In this document: piece after piece, positions 1 through 7,526 of the stretch | How the letters are laid out: every line of letters begins with the position of its first letter | Numbering within the stretch: position 1 is the stretch's first letter | Assembly: GCF_037126265.1 (NCBI RefSeq) | Contig: NZ_JAYLLN010000006.1 | Coordinates: forward strand, 62,001 to 126,000 | DNA: 64,000 bases | Source: Sphingobacterium tenebrionis | GTDB taxonomy: Bacteria; Bacteroidota; Bacteroidia; Sphingobacteriales; Sphingobacteriaceae | Reading direction: 5' to 3' | Notes under the pieces: generated by a model | Databases searched by the model: none | Seen by the model: only the letters and a program-made list of their open reading frames with translations | Told to the model about the DNA's origin: nothing | Position numbers and translations under genes: made by a program

Positions 1-684
1 CATTTTATGTCCAGAAAAGACCAAGAAGTCCACATCCAATTCCTGAACATCAATTTTCAGATGCTGTACAGCTTGTGCAGCATCCAACAGAACCGGTACA
101 TTTTTAGCATGAGCCAAACGGATAATTTCCCTGATCGGATTTATCGTTCCTAAGGCATTGGAGACATAGTTTACAGAAACCAATTTAGTTTTATCATTCA
201 ACATAGCAGCATAAGCGTCCATATCCAATTCACCAGCCTCGTTCATCGGGATAACCTTCAAAACCGCTTTCTTAGTCTCACACAACATCTGCCAAGGCAC
301 AATGTTCGAATGATGCTCCATCGCCGAAATAATGATCTCATCCCCTTCATGCACAAATTCTTGCCCATAACAGGTCGCTACCAGGTTGATACTATCCGTA
401 GTTCCTTTGGTAATGATGACCTCATAATCATGCTCCGCATGTATGAACTCCTGAACCTTACGACGTGTAACCTCAAAGGCATCAGTTGATATTTGGCTCA
501 GATAGTGCACACCACGGTGCACATTACTGTTCATATCGGTATAATAAGCCATGATGGCATCGATTACAGCTTGGGGTTTTTGAGTGGTTGCTCCATTATC
601 GAGGTATACCAAAGGCTTTCCATTCACCTCACGTTTCAATATCGGAAAGTCTGCGCGTATCGCCTGTATATCTAAATTGTTCAA
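1..684 (-). CDS. sufS: Cysteine desulfurase SufS (5' part, runs off window)
   Basis: PLP-dependent class V aminotransferase that removes sulfur from L-cysteine for the SUF iron-sulfur assembly pathway. The translated part reads IRADFPILKREVNGKPLVYLDNG-like at the N terminus and reaches FSGHKM at the window edge, where the Lys is the PLP Schiff-base residue. The C-terminal half lies outside the window. The start is uncertain. An in-frame ATG exists at 747, but a TAnnTTTG promoter element (TAACTTTG, 711-718 on the minus strand) lies downstream of it. A TTG at 684, about 20 nt after the expected transcription start, therefore fits better. The neighbouring desaturase is divergent. Family identity is confident; the start codon is inferred. 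Confidence 0.9.
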   Translation of the reverse strand, partial: MNNLDIQAIRADFPILKREVNGKPLVYLDNGATTQKPQAVIDAIMAYYTDMNSNVHRGVHYLSQISTDAFEVTRRKVQEFIHAEHDYEVIITKGTTDSINLVATCYGQEFVHEGDEIIISAMEHHSNIVPWQMLCETKKAVLKVIPMNEAGELDMDAYAAMLNDKTKLVSVNYVSNALGTINPIREIIRLAHAKNVPVLLDAAQAVQHLKIDVQELDVDFLVFSGHKM

Positions 685-710
685 TTTTTCCAGTTTTGAT
701 AAAAGTTCTA

Positions 711-718
711 CAAAGTTA
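711..718 (-). promoter_or_regulatory. Putative sufS promoter, -7 element TAACTTTG
   Basis: Matches the Bacteroidota sigma-ABfr -7 consensus TAnnTTTG on the minus strand. No TTTG is seen at the ideal -33 spacing; a TTG lies 14 nt upstream. If used, transcription begins near 705 and supports the TTG start at 684. Confidence 0.45.
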
Positions 719-836
719 ATATATATTAAAAACAATCGAGCAGACATTCCGTTAAATGAACGTAATAAAATATTTGAACATCTTTAAAACAAAATCCAAT
801 TAACAAAATTTAGATATATATTAAATTAAGTTTAAT

Positions 837-844
837 TACCTTTG
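837..844 (+). promoter_or_regulatory. Putative desaturase promoter, -7 element TACCTTTG
   Basis: Perfect TAnnTTTG match only 7 nt before the desaturase ATG at 852. Transcription would start within a few bases of the start codon, giving a leaderless or nearly leaderless mRNA. No good -33 TTTG is visible in the AT-rich upstream stretch. Confidence 0.5.
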
Positions 845-851
845 TTTAATT

Positions 852-1844
852 ATGCAAGAACAACCTTTGAACATACCAGAAGGCTCTAGGAAAGAGGTGA
901 TGACGTATCTGGAACCATTCATGTTGAATGAAATGGCGGATTACCTGAAACCTGTGGAAGACATGTGGCAACCTGCCGACTTTCTTCCAGACTCTTCACG
1001 TGATACTTTTTTTGAGGAAGTACGCGATCTGCAGGAAAGTGCGAAAGAACTTCCTTACGACCTTGTCGCAGTCTTAATCGGCGATACGGTGACTGAAGAG
1101 GCGCTTCCGACCTATGAATCTTGGTTGACTATGGTTGAGGACGTAGACAAGAACGAGCAAGGCGGCTGGATGAGATGGGTTCGTGCTTGGACAGCGGAAG
1201 AGAATCGCCACGGTGATCTATTGAACAAATACCTTTACCTTTCCGGTCGTATTGACATGCGTCAATTCGAAATCTCCTTACAGTACCTGATCAAGGATGG
1301 TTTTGATATCGGTACAGGGGCCGATCCTTACCGCAACTTTATCTATACTTCCTTTCAGGAATTGGCAACAAATGTTTCCCATAGAAGGGTTGCAGGTTTA
1401 TCCAAAAAATCAGGAGATAAATTATTAGCTAAAATGTGTGGTGTTATTGCAGCAGATGAGGCAAGACATGCCAAGGCCTATATGTCCTTTATTTCCCATG
1501 CCCTGGTGGTTGATCCTAGCGAGGTGATGTTGGCTTTTGAAGACATGATGAAAAAGAAGATCGTGATGCCAGCGCATTTTCTACGTGAATCAGGAGAGCC
1601 ACAAGGAGATGCCTTTGCGCATTTCTCCGATGCGGCACAACGCTTAGGAGTTTATACTGCGGTGGATTACGTGGATATCCTTAAAGAACTTATCGCGGAA
1701 TGGAAGATTGATCAAGTAGGCGGTTTGAACGAAAAAGGCGAAAAAGCAAGGGATTACCTCATGAAATTACCTGATCGTTTGTTACGATTAGCAGATCGAA
1801 TCAAGATTCCAGAAAAAGAGTATAACTTTAAGTGGATCTATTAA
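852..1844 (+). CDS. Acyl-ACP desaturase (plant stearoyl-ACP desaturase type)
   Basis: Soluble diiron fatty acid desaturase (ferritin-like fold) that introduces a cis double bond into acyl-ACP using O2 and electrons from reduced ferredoxin. 330 aa, typical length. Diiron ligand motifs are visible as EENRHGD near residue 116 and DEARH near residue 201. The stretch from RAWTAEENRHGD through NKYLYLSGR is strikingly like the plant plastid enzyme. A terminator (1871-1899) follows directly, so it is a monocistron. Immediately downstream is an operon with a ferredoxin reductase and a ferredoxin, the electron chain such an enzyme needs. Identity is clear from motifs; double-bond position and substrate are not predictable. 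Confidence 0.93.
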   Translation: MQEQPLNIPEGSRKEVMTYLEPFMLNEMADYLKPVEDMWQPADFLPDSSRDTFFEEVRDLQESAKELPYDLVAVLIGDTVTEEALPTYESWLTMVEDVDKNEQGGWMRWVRAWTAEENRHGDLLNKYLYLSGRIDMRQFEISLQYLIKDGFDIGTGADPYRNFIYTSFQELATNVSHRRVAGLSKKSGDKLLAKMCGVIAADEARHAKAYMSFISHALVVDPSEVMLAFEDMMKKKIVMPAHFLRESGEPQGDAFAHFSDAAQRLGVYTAVDYVDILKELIAEWKIDQVGGLNEKGEKARDYLMKLPDRLLRLADRIKIPEKEYNFKWIY

Positions 1845-1870
1845 GTTTTTAATTTAATTATAGAAAATAT

Positions 1871-1899
1871 AACCCGCCAAATAAATTGGCGGGTTTTTT
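1871..1899 (+). terminator. Rho-independent terminator after the desaturase
   Basis: Perfect 10-bp stem AACCCGCCAA/TTGGCGGGTT with a 5-nt loop (ATAAA), running into six T residues. It separates the desaturase transcript from the marR-FNR-ferredoxin genes. Confidence 0.9.
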
Positions 1900-1915
1900 A
1901 TTAAAAATAACCCCT

Positions 1916-1943
1916 CAACCCCTTAAAAATCTTTAGGGGGTTG
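1916..1943. repeat. Small inverted repeat (CAACCCC/GGGGGTTG)
   Basis: Imperfect 8-10 bp inverted repeat between the desaturase terminator and marR, with a loop rich in A and T. It has no T-tract, so it is not an obvious terminator. It resembles short palindromes scattered in Bacteroidota intergenic DNA. A regulatory role for marR is possible but not shown. Confidence 0.4.
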
Positions 1944-2051
1944 ATTTGTCATTCCATCGTTGAAATTTCCAAAAATCCCATTAATATCCAACTAAAAATA
2001 ACAATCCTATTTAAACATTCCGTACATTTACTTGTCATACTAATAATTGTT

Positions 2052-2489
2052 ATGCTAAAGGAAAAATTCAATCAATATTCATTCATCCTGGATCGGACAG
2101 CCAGGCGGGTAAAACAGTATGCCCAGACCTCCTTTTCCAGCCATGGCATTGATCTAACGGTAGATCAATGGACGGTCATCAAAACGCTTTACGAAGCGAA
2201 GGACCTTACCCATAAAGAGATTGCAGATGAATGTGGTAAGGATCAGCCGACCATGACCAGGATCATTGATCTCTTGTTGAAAAAAGGATTGGTCATGCGG
2301 GTGGAAAACCCCAACGATCGTCGTAGCCTGCATATTCAATTGACCTCAACGGGCAATCAACAAGTCGAAAAACTTGCTCCGCTCGTGAAGGAATTCCGTA
2401 TGAAAGCCTGGGAGAACCTAACAGACGAGGACTTCCAACATTTTACCAGAATATTAAACAAGATCTATTCAAATCTAGAAACAACATAG
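2052..2489 (+). CDS. MarR family transcriptional regulator
   Basis: Winged-helix DNA-binding regulator, 145 aa from this start. The recognition region (LTVDQWTVIKTLYEAKDLTHKEIADECGKDQPTMTRI, in part) and the wing signature NPNDRRSLHIQLT are clear. The reading frame is open back to 1941, but residues encoded there look non-conserved, and the MLKEKFNQYSF start at 2052 fits the family. It lies 2 nt before the ferredoxin-NADP reductase gene, so it is co-transcribed with it. By family habit it probably autoregulates this operon and perhaps the upstream desaturase. The ligand is unknown. Confidence 0.88.
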   Translation: MLKEKFNQYSFILDRTARRVKQYAQTSFSSHGIDLTVDQWTVIKTLYEAKDLTHKEIADECGKDQPTMTRIIDLLLKKGLVMRVENPNDRRSLHIQLTSTGNQQVEKLAPLVKEFRMKAWENLTDEDFQHFTRILNKIYSNLETT

Positions 2490-2491
2490 CT

Positions 2492-3496
2492 ATGATAACA
2501 ACAGATATATGCATTATCGGAGCTGGACCCGTTGGTCTATTCGCTGTCTTTGAAGCTGGATTATTAAAGATGCGTTGCCATCTAATCGATGCCTTGCCTC
2601 AGATCGGCGGACAACTTTCCGAGATCTACCCCCATAAACCCATTTACGATATCCCTGGATATCCGAGCATTACCGCACAGGAGCTGATCGACAATCAGTT
2701 GAAACAGATCGAGCCCTTCCATCCTACCTTCAGTTTGGGGGAACGCGTTGATGCGCTTCAGAAACAAGATGATGGAAGCTATATCGTGCTGGGATCTGAA
2801 GGAACACAGATCCACTGTCAGGTAGTGGTGATCGCTGGTGGATTGGGTTGTTTTGAGCCCCGTAAGCCGGAGATCCTGAACCTGGAAAACTATGAAGGAA
2901 AACAGGTACACTACATGGTTAGGGATCCGGAAAGATTCCGTGACCAACGTATTGTGATCGCTGGAGGGGGTGATTCGGCCTTGGACTGGACTATTTTCCT
3001 GAGTGATGTAGCCAAAGAAGTCACCTTGGTACACCGGAGCGATAGTTTTAGAGGGGCTCCAGATTCTGCGGAAAAAGTATACCACTTGGCGCAGGAAGGA
3101 AAGATCAACCTGCTACTCTCCCATAACCTGCAAAGTCTGAACGGAAATGGCCATATGGAAAGCATTTCCTTGATCAATAAGAACAAGGAGGCCATCCAGT
3201 TGGATACCGATCATTTTATCCCACTGTATGGCCTTAGCCCGAAACTGGGACCTATTGCAGATTGGGGATTGCAGATCGACAAGAACGCGATCGAAGTAAA
3301 CACCTTCGATTATTCCACCAATATTGAACGCATCTTTGCGATAGGCGATATCAATACCTATCCCGGAAAATTGAAACTGATTCTTTGTGGGTACCATGAA
3401 GCTGCCTTGATGGCACAAAGCGCCTTCAGATATGTGTATCCGGATCAGAAGTTGAGTTTTAAATACACCACCGTAAATGGAGTAAACGCATTTTAG
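2492..3496 (+). CDS. Ferredoxin-NADP+ reductase (thioredoxin reductase-like)
   Basis: FAD enzyme of the TrxR-like FNR (YumC) class, 334 aa, that moves electrons between NADPH and ferredoxin. The FAD-binding GAGPVG motif is at residue 11 and the NADP-binding motif AGGGDSALDW is near residue 157. GDINTYPGKLKLI is the C-terminal FAD motif. The CxxC redox pair of true thioredoxin reductase is absent, which argues for FNR. The gene sits between the MarR regulator (2 nt gap) and a [2Fe-2S] ferredoxin (3 nt gap), giving a regulator-reductase-ferredoxin operon. Supplying electrons to the desaturase just upstream is an inference from context. Confidence 0.9.
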   Translation: MITTDICIIGAGPVGLFAVFEAGLLKMRCHLIDALPQIGGQLSEIYPHKPIYDIPGYPSITAQELIDNQLKQIEPFHPTFSLGERVDALQKQDDGSYIVLGSEGTQIHCQVVVIAGGLGCFEPRKPEILNLENYEGKQVHYMVRDPERFRDQRIVIAGGGDSALDWTIFLSDVAKEVTLVHRSDSFRGAPDSAEKVYHLAQEGKINLLLSHNLQSLNGNGHMESISLINKNKEAIQLDTDHFIPLYGLSPKLGPIADWGLQIDKNAIEVNTFDYSTNIERIFAIGDINTYPGKLKLILCGYHEAALMAQSAFRYVYPDQKLSFKYTTVNGVNAF

Positions 3497-3499
3497 AAC

Positions 3500-3829
3500 A
3501 TGGAAGATATCATCACCATAAAAGTAGAAGACCGCGATGGCAGCACCCAAGAGGTGCAAGTACCTACCGACGTCAACCTGAGCCTGATGGAAATCCTGAA
3601 GGCTTCAGAATACGATATCCTAGCGACCTGTGGAGGAATGGCACTCTGCGCCACCTGCCATGTAGAAGTATTGGCCGGCGCAGAAAACCTTTCAGAACCT
3701 GAAGATCAGGAACTGGACATGCTCGACACCCTTCCTGATGCGGATTCGCAAAGCCGATTGGCATGCCAGATTCGATTGCATCCGGAAAATGAAGGTCTGC
3801 ATATTAAGATCAGGGGCAGTTTGCAATAA
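3500..3829 (+). CDS. [2Fe-2S] ferredoxin (adrenodoxin/Isc-like)
   Basis: 109-aa ferredoxin. Cluster cysteines are visible in CGGMALCATC, a Cx5Cx2C arrangement at residues 44-53, with the fourth Cys in RLACQIR near residue 89. This arrangement is adrenodoxin/putidaredoxin-like; plant-type ferredoxins differ (CxxxxCxxC). It starts 3 nt after the FNR stop codon. The reductase-ferredoxin pair would form an NADPH-to-ferredoxin chain. The likeliest client in view is the diiron desaturase, but other oxygenases elsewhere could be served too. Confidence 0.93.
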   Translation: MEDIITIKVEDRDGSTQEVQVPTDVNLSLMEILKASEYDILATCGGMALCATCHVEVLAGAENLSEPEDQELDMLDTLPDADSQSRLACQIRLHPENEGLHIKIRGSLQ

Positions 3830-3835
3830 AAATTA

Positions 3836-3856
3836 TAAGTGTACTTTTTACACTTA
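3836..3856 (+). other. Short hairpin after the ferredoxin gene
   Basis: Perfect 8-bp stem TAAGTGTA/TACACTTA with a CTTTT loop, 7 nt after the ferredoxin stop. It is not followed by a T-run, so it is at best a weak terminator or an mRNA 3'-end stabiliser. Confidence 0.4.
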
Positions 3857-4011
3857 GTTAGTTGGAATTAAGTCCTTGAGAACAAATAAGATAGGAGATT
3901 GTTTAATTAAGAAAAGGGGGCATAATCTAAAATTAATGCAATTATTTAATAGATAATGCAATAAAATGTCAGATATTTGTACCTTATTTTAAAATTCTTT
4001 TAAAGAAACAT

Positions 4012-5331
4012 ATGATGTTGCTAAATCGTTCTGAGAGAAACTTTCCAAGAGTTGTCGTTATAGGTGCTGGCTTCGGAGGGGTGGAAGTTGCCCGCCGACT
4101 GAAGAACAAGGAAGTTGAAGTATTATTGATCGACAGAAACAATTACCATACTTTTCAACCTTTGATGTACCAAGTGGCAACCGGAACCCTAGCATCGGAT
4201 TCCATCTCTTTTCCACTTCGGAAAATGTTCAAGAACCAACAGAACTTTCGTTTTCGATTGGCAGAGGTCCAACAGATCAATACCGCTGAAAAAATAGTGC
4301 ATACATCGGTAGGCGACTACGATTACGATTACCTGGTGATCGCAACAGGAGCTACCAGCAATTTCTTTGGCAACAAGGAAGTGGAAAAATACTCCCTTCC
4401 GATGAAGAGTATTGTGGAAGCCTTGAATATCCGTTCCTACATGATCCAGAATCTGGAAGAGGCTGTCCTTCGGAAGAATACCTCCGATAGAGAGCGTTAT
4501 TTGAATTTTGTGGTTGTGGGTGGCGGACCAACGGGGGTTGAACTTTCTGGTGCGATTGCAGAATACCAACAGCATATGCTGAAAAAGGATTACCCAGAAC
4601 TTTCTACCTATGAGATGAAGGTCTATCTGGTAGAAGGTACAGGAAAGATTTTGGGCGCCCTTTCGGAAAAATCATCCCGTGATGCGGAGCGTTATTTGAA
4701 TGAATTGGGTGTGAAAGTGACCTTGAATACGGTAGTTACAGGCTATGATGGCAATACGGTCACCTTATCTTCCGGCGAACAGATTCCTACTAAGACGGTG
4801 ATCTGGGGAGCGGGAGTTATGGGACAGATGCCAGAAGGCTTAAGTCCGGAAATCATTGAACGTGGAAACCGTATCCGTATTGATGAGCAATGCCGAGTTG
4901 AAGGGTTGGAAGATGTGTATGCGATTGGCGATGTTTCTGCTATGATCACGGAGGAGAATCCTCGTGGATTGCCAGGGGTTGCTCCTGTGGCGCAACAACA
5001 GGGTAAATATGTGGCAGAGCATATCATGAATGCGCTCAATAAACAGGAAAGTAAGGGTTTTAAGTATTTTGATAAGGGATCCATGGCTACGGTAGGAAGA
5101 AATCGTGCGGTTGTGGATATGGGAAGCCTGCATATGAAAGGCTTTTTGGCCTGGATGACCTGGATGTTCGTGCATTTGGTATCTATCTTTGGATTTAGGA
5201 ACAGGGTGGTGACTTTTGTGAACTGGACCATCAAATTTTTAACGAAGAACTCGGGTATCAGGTTGATTATTCATAAGTACGAAAGACCAAAGCCAGAACC
5301 AAAAGTAAAAGCTGAAAATAAAGCGTATTAA
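4012..5331 (+). CDS. ndh: Type II NADH:quinone oxidoreductase (NDH-2)
   Basis: Single-subunit, non-proton-pumping NADH dehydrogenase that passes electrons through FAD to menaquinone at the inner face of the membrane. 439 aa. The FAD motif VIGAGFGGVEVARRL is near residue 16, the family signature FQPLMYQVATG near residue 50, the NADH motif VVGGGPTGVELSG near residue 168, and the quinone/FAD motif GDVSA followed by GVAPVAQQQG. A hydrophobic, aromatic-rich C-terminal stretch (WMTWMFVHLVSIFGF and following) is the usual membrane anchor. A near-consensus promoter GATATTTG lies at 3972-3979. A strong terminator follows the gene. Confidence 0.93.
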   Translation: MMLLNRSERNFPRVVVIGAGFGGVEVARRLKNKEVEVLLIDRNNYHTFQPLMYQVATGTLASDSISFPLRKMFKNQQNFRFRLAEVQQINTAEKIVHTSVGDYDYDYLVIATGATSNFFGNKEVEKYSLPMKSIVEALNIRSYMIQNLEEAVLRKNTSDRERYLNFVVVGGGPTGVELSGAIAEYQQHMLKKDYPELSTYEMKVYLVEGTGKILGALSEKSSRDAERYLNELGVKVTLNTVVTGYDGNTVTLSSGEQIPTKTVIWGAGVMGQMPEGLSPEIIERGNRIRIDEQCRVEGLEDVYAIGDVSAMITEENPRGLPGVAPVAQQQGKYVAEHIMNALNKQESKGFKYFDKGSMATVGRNRAVVDMGSLHMKGFLAWMTWMFVHLVSIFGFRNRVVTFVNWTIKFLTKNSGIRLIIHKYERPKPEPKVKAENKAY

Positions 5332-5350
5332 AACAAACTAGATAAAGGTT

Positions 5351-5395
5351 AAAGAGGCCGTATCAAAACTTTCGAGTTAGATGCGGCCTCTTTTT
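5351..5395 (+). terminator. Rho-independent terminator after NDH-2
   Basis: Stem AAAGAGGCCG/CGGCCTCTTT extended by three further pairs (one a wobble), followed by TTTTT. It begins 19 nt after the NDH-2 stop codon. Confidence 0.9.
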
Positions 5396-5454
5396 GGTTC
5401 GGTATGTACGTATATTGTCAGTGGGATGTAAGTAGGGTTTAAGTATCTTTTAGC

Positions 5455-5487
5455 ACTTACACCTCACTTACATGGCACTTAGAACAT
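5455..5487 (+). repeat. 11-bp tandem repeat, 3 units (ACTTACACCTC type)
   Basis: Three degenerate 11-mers in register: ACTTACACCTC, ACTTACATGGC, ACTTAGAACAT. The same period and consensus occur at 27366-27430 (opposite strand) and 37594-37637. All three arrays lie near strong terminators. Confidence 0.65.
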
Positions 5488-5627
5488 GCTTTCAGTGCGA
5501 AGGAAGTTTTGTTAAAATTTGTTAATATGGAGGGGGAGATATACGATAGGCATATGCTTTGCGTTTATGTATTAAAGAAAAGCAAAAGAGTAAAAATTTC
5601 ATAATTTAGGTTAATAATTGGTTTGGT

Positions 5628-5660
5628 AAAATCCTGAGGTTCCCCACCTCAGGATTTTTT
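5628..5660 (+). terminator. Orphan terminator hairpin with TCCCC loop
   Basis: Perfect 13-bp stem (AAAATCCTGAGGT at 5628-5640, ACCTCAGGATTTT at 5646-5658) with a TCCCC loop and a T-rich 3' side. The nearest upstream gene already ends in a terminator 235 bp earlier, so this one may close a small non-coding RNA. It aligns without gaps to the hairpin at 27332-27365. Confidence 0.75.
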
Positions 5661-5686
5661 TGTTTTTGTTAGTTTTCTAGTTATTT

Positions 5687-5738
5687 GGAGAGCCTCCGTC
5701 ATTGGGAGAGCCTCCGTCATTGCGAGGAGGCCGAACCC
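5687..5738. repeat. Degenerate copy of the CGTCATTGCGAGG palindrome family
   Basis: Two perfect tandem 18-bp units GGAGAGCCTCCGTCATTG (5687-5704, 5705-5722), then CGAGGAGGCCGAACCCAATGACA in pieces. This matches the arm ends of the palindromic elements found at 27.5, 33.9, 34.8 and 50.2 kb. Confidence 0.6.
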
Positions 5739-5839
5739 AATGACATATTTTTTCACCATTAGCCTTTTCTTAATGAAGTATATTATTAAAAGATAGATTA
5801 TCTTCGCATATTTACCATCCTCATTAAACAAAAACAATC

Positions 5840-7501
5840 ATGACAAATAAAGACATAGCTAAAGTCTTCAAATTATGTGGACAACTCATGGAGCTTCACA
5901 ATGAGAATTCCTTTCGTACCAAAGCTATGGCGAACGCCTCCTTCCGAATAGATAAATTACCTTTTGCGGCCAGCACTTCCAACCTGGAAGAACTGAGCGA
6001 GCAACCCAATATCGGGAAAAGTACCGCTGAGAAAATCCTACAAGTTTTAACCACCGGCACGTTCCCTGAAATAGAAAAACTGATCGAGAAAACCCCGGAG
6101 GGCATCATCGAAATGTTAAAGATCAAGGGACTCGGTCCAAAGAAAATCCAGATCATCTGGAAGGATTTAGAGATCGAATCCGTGGGCGAGCTGTATTATG
6201 CCTGTAATGAAAACCGCTTGGTCGAAGCCAAGGGGTTCGGCTTAAAAACCCAAGAAGACATCAAGAAATCCATTGAGTTTTCCATCGCCAACCAAGGTTG
6301 GTTCCTCTATGCAAGGGTAATGCCCTTTGCGGAAAACCTAATCAAAAACCTTCAAGAAAAAACAAGCAATAAACTCTCGTTTACAGGAGATTACCGTCGA
6401 AAGATGGAAGTTTTACAGCAGGTACAAATCCTGTGCGAAGGAACATCTGAAGAAGCCCTTCAACTGGTTAAATCGCTGGAATTTGAAATGGATATAAACC
6501 AGGAAAGCGGCAGGATCAGCTTCCGGGAAGAGAATGGGTTTGCCTTTGAGGTCATCCCTACTCCTGCTTCCGATTTCGCCAAGAACCTTCTCTTAACCAC
6601 CGGTTCTCCCCTACATATCCAGCAATTGGAAAACCTTGGCGAGCTAAAATCCTTGCCAACAGAAGAGGAAATCTACCAATCCTTGGGATTAGCTTATATA
6701 GAACCCGAACTACGCGAAGGCAATCAGGAAATCGAATTGGCGAAAACCAATAGCCTACCTACCCTCATTACCTATCAAGATCTGAAAGGAAGTCTCCATA
6801 ACCACTCCACCTATTCCGATGGTGTGCATAGCTTGGCAGATATGGCCAACTATTGCAAAAACGAGCTGGGGCTGGAATACCTGGGTATTTGCGACCATTC
6901 CCGAACAGCAGTCTATGCCAATGGGCTTTCTATTGAACGCGTGGAAGAACAATGGCGAGAGATCGACCAATTGAACCAAGAGCTTGCTCCTTTCAAAATA
7001 TTCAAAGGGATCGAGTCGGATATTTTGGGCGATGGCTCTTTGGATTATCCAGCCGAGATCCTATCCAAATTCGATTTTGTGGTAGCATCGATTCACGGCA
7101 ACCTGAAAATGGAGGAAGAAAAAGCAACTAATAGGTTAATCAAAGCTATTGAAAACCCTTATACCACGATACTTGGACATCCGACAGGAAGGTTATTATT
7201 ATCTCGCGCCGGATACCCCATCGACTATAAAAAAGTCATCGATGCCTGTGCCTCAAATCAGGTGGTCATTGAGATCAATGCCAATCCATTACGCTTGGAT
7301 CTTGATTGGCGCTGGCAGCAATATGCCTTGGAAAAAGGCGTCCTCCTTTCCATCAATCCCGATGCGCACCGAAAAGAAGGACATCTGGACATGGAATTTG
7401 GCGTTTATGTGGCACGTAAAGGCGGCCTGACCAAAGAAAAATGTTTGAACGCATTTAGTTTATCAGAAATATCTTCTTATTTTACCAACAACAAGAAATA
7501 A
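5840..7501 (+). CDS. polX: PolX-like protein: HhH/nucleotidyltransferase-like region plus PHP domain
   Basis: 553 aa, the usual bacterial PolX length and domain order. Helix-hairpin-helix motifs (LSEQPNIGKSTAEKIL near residue 52, KIKGLGPKKIQIIW near 94) precede a polymerase-beta-like region, then a C-terminal PHP phosphoesterase from about residue 315. PHP metal ligands look intact: LHNHSTYSDG, ICDHSR, GIESDIL, ASIHGN, GHPTGRL, NPDAH. The polymerase active site does not. Where active PolX has GSYRRGKE...GDIDVL, this protein has GDYRRKMEVLQQVQIL (residues 183-198), with no Asp-x-Asp pair. Predicted role: PHP-dependent 3'-5' exonuclease or AP-end processing in base excision repair without polymerisation. 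It has a short 5' leader and no operon partner. Confidence 0.85.
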   Translation: MTNKDIAKVFKLCGQLMELHNENSFRTKAMANASFRIDKLPFAASTSNLEELSEQPNIGKSTAEKILQVLTTGTFPEIEKLIEKTPEGIIEMLKIKGLGPKKIQIIWKDLEIESVGELYYACNENRLVEAKGFGLKTQEDIKKSIEFSIANQGWFLYARVMPFAENLIKNLQEKTSNKLSFTGDYRRKMEVLQQVQILCEGTSEEALQLVKSLEFEMDINQESGRISFREENGFAFEVIPTPASDFAKNLLLTTGSPLHIQQLENLGELKSLPTEEEIYQSLGLAYIEPELREGNQEIELAKTNSLPTLITYQDLKGSLHNHSTYSDGVHSLADMANYCKNELGLEYLGICDHSRTAVYANGLSIERVEEQWREIDQLNQELAPFKIFKGIESDILGDGSLDYPAEILSKFDFVVASIHGNLKMEEEKATNRLIKAIENPYTTILGHPTGRLLLSRAGYPIDYKKVIDACASNQVVIEINANPLRLDLDWRWQQYALEKGVLLSINPDAHRKEGHLDMEFGVYVARKGGLTKEKCLNAFSLSEISSYFTNNKK

Positions 7502-7526
7502 CCAAAATAATATCCTCATATCGATC

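Larger units (their letters stand above)
5396..5839. other. Intergenic region with repeats and an orphan hairpin
   Basis: 444 bp without a credible CDS. It holds an 11-mer array (5455-5487), an AT-rich stretch, a perfect terminator-like hairpin with no gene directly upstream (5628-5660), and a short repeat related to the genome's CGTCATTGCGAGG palindromes (5687-5738). A minus-strand ORF at 5649-5837 crosses the repeat and the hairpin and is not believed. Confidence 0.6.

Noticed and set aside
1941..2051. N-terminal extension of the MarR gene
   Set aside because: It begins inside a small inverted repeat, encodes an unconserved hydrophobic stretch, and makes the protein too long; 2052 fits.
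3836..3856. Terminator after the ferredoxin gene
   Set aside because: A good 8-bp hairpin, but no T-tract follows; kept only as an unassigned hairpin.
5649..5837. Minus-strand ORF of 62 codons
   Set aside because: It runs through a terminator T-tract and the GGAGAGCCTCCGTCATTG tandem repeat, has low-complexity composition and duplicated MTEAL segments that come from the repeat. Not a gene.
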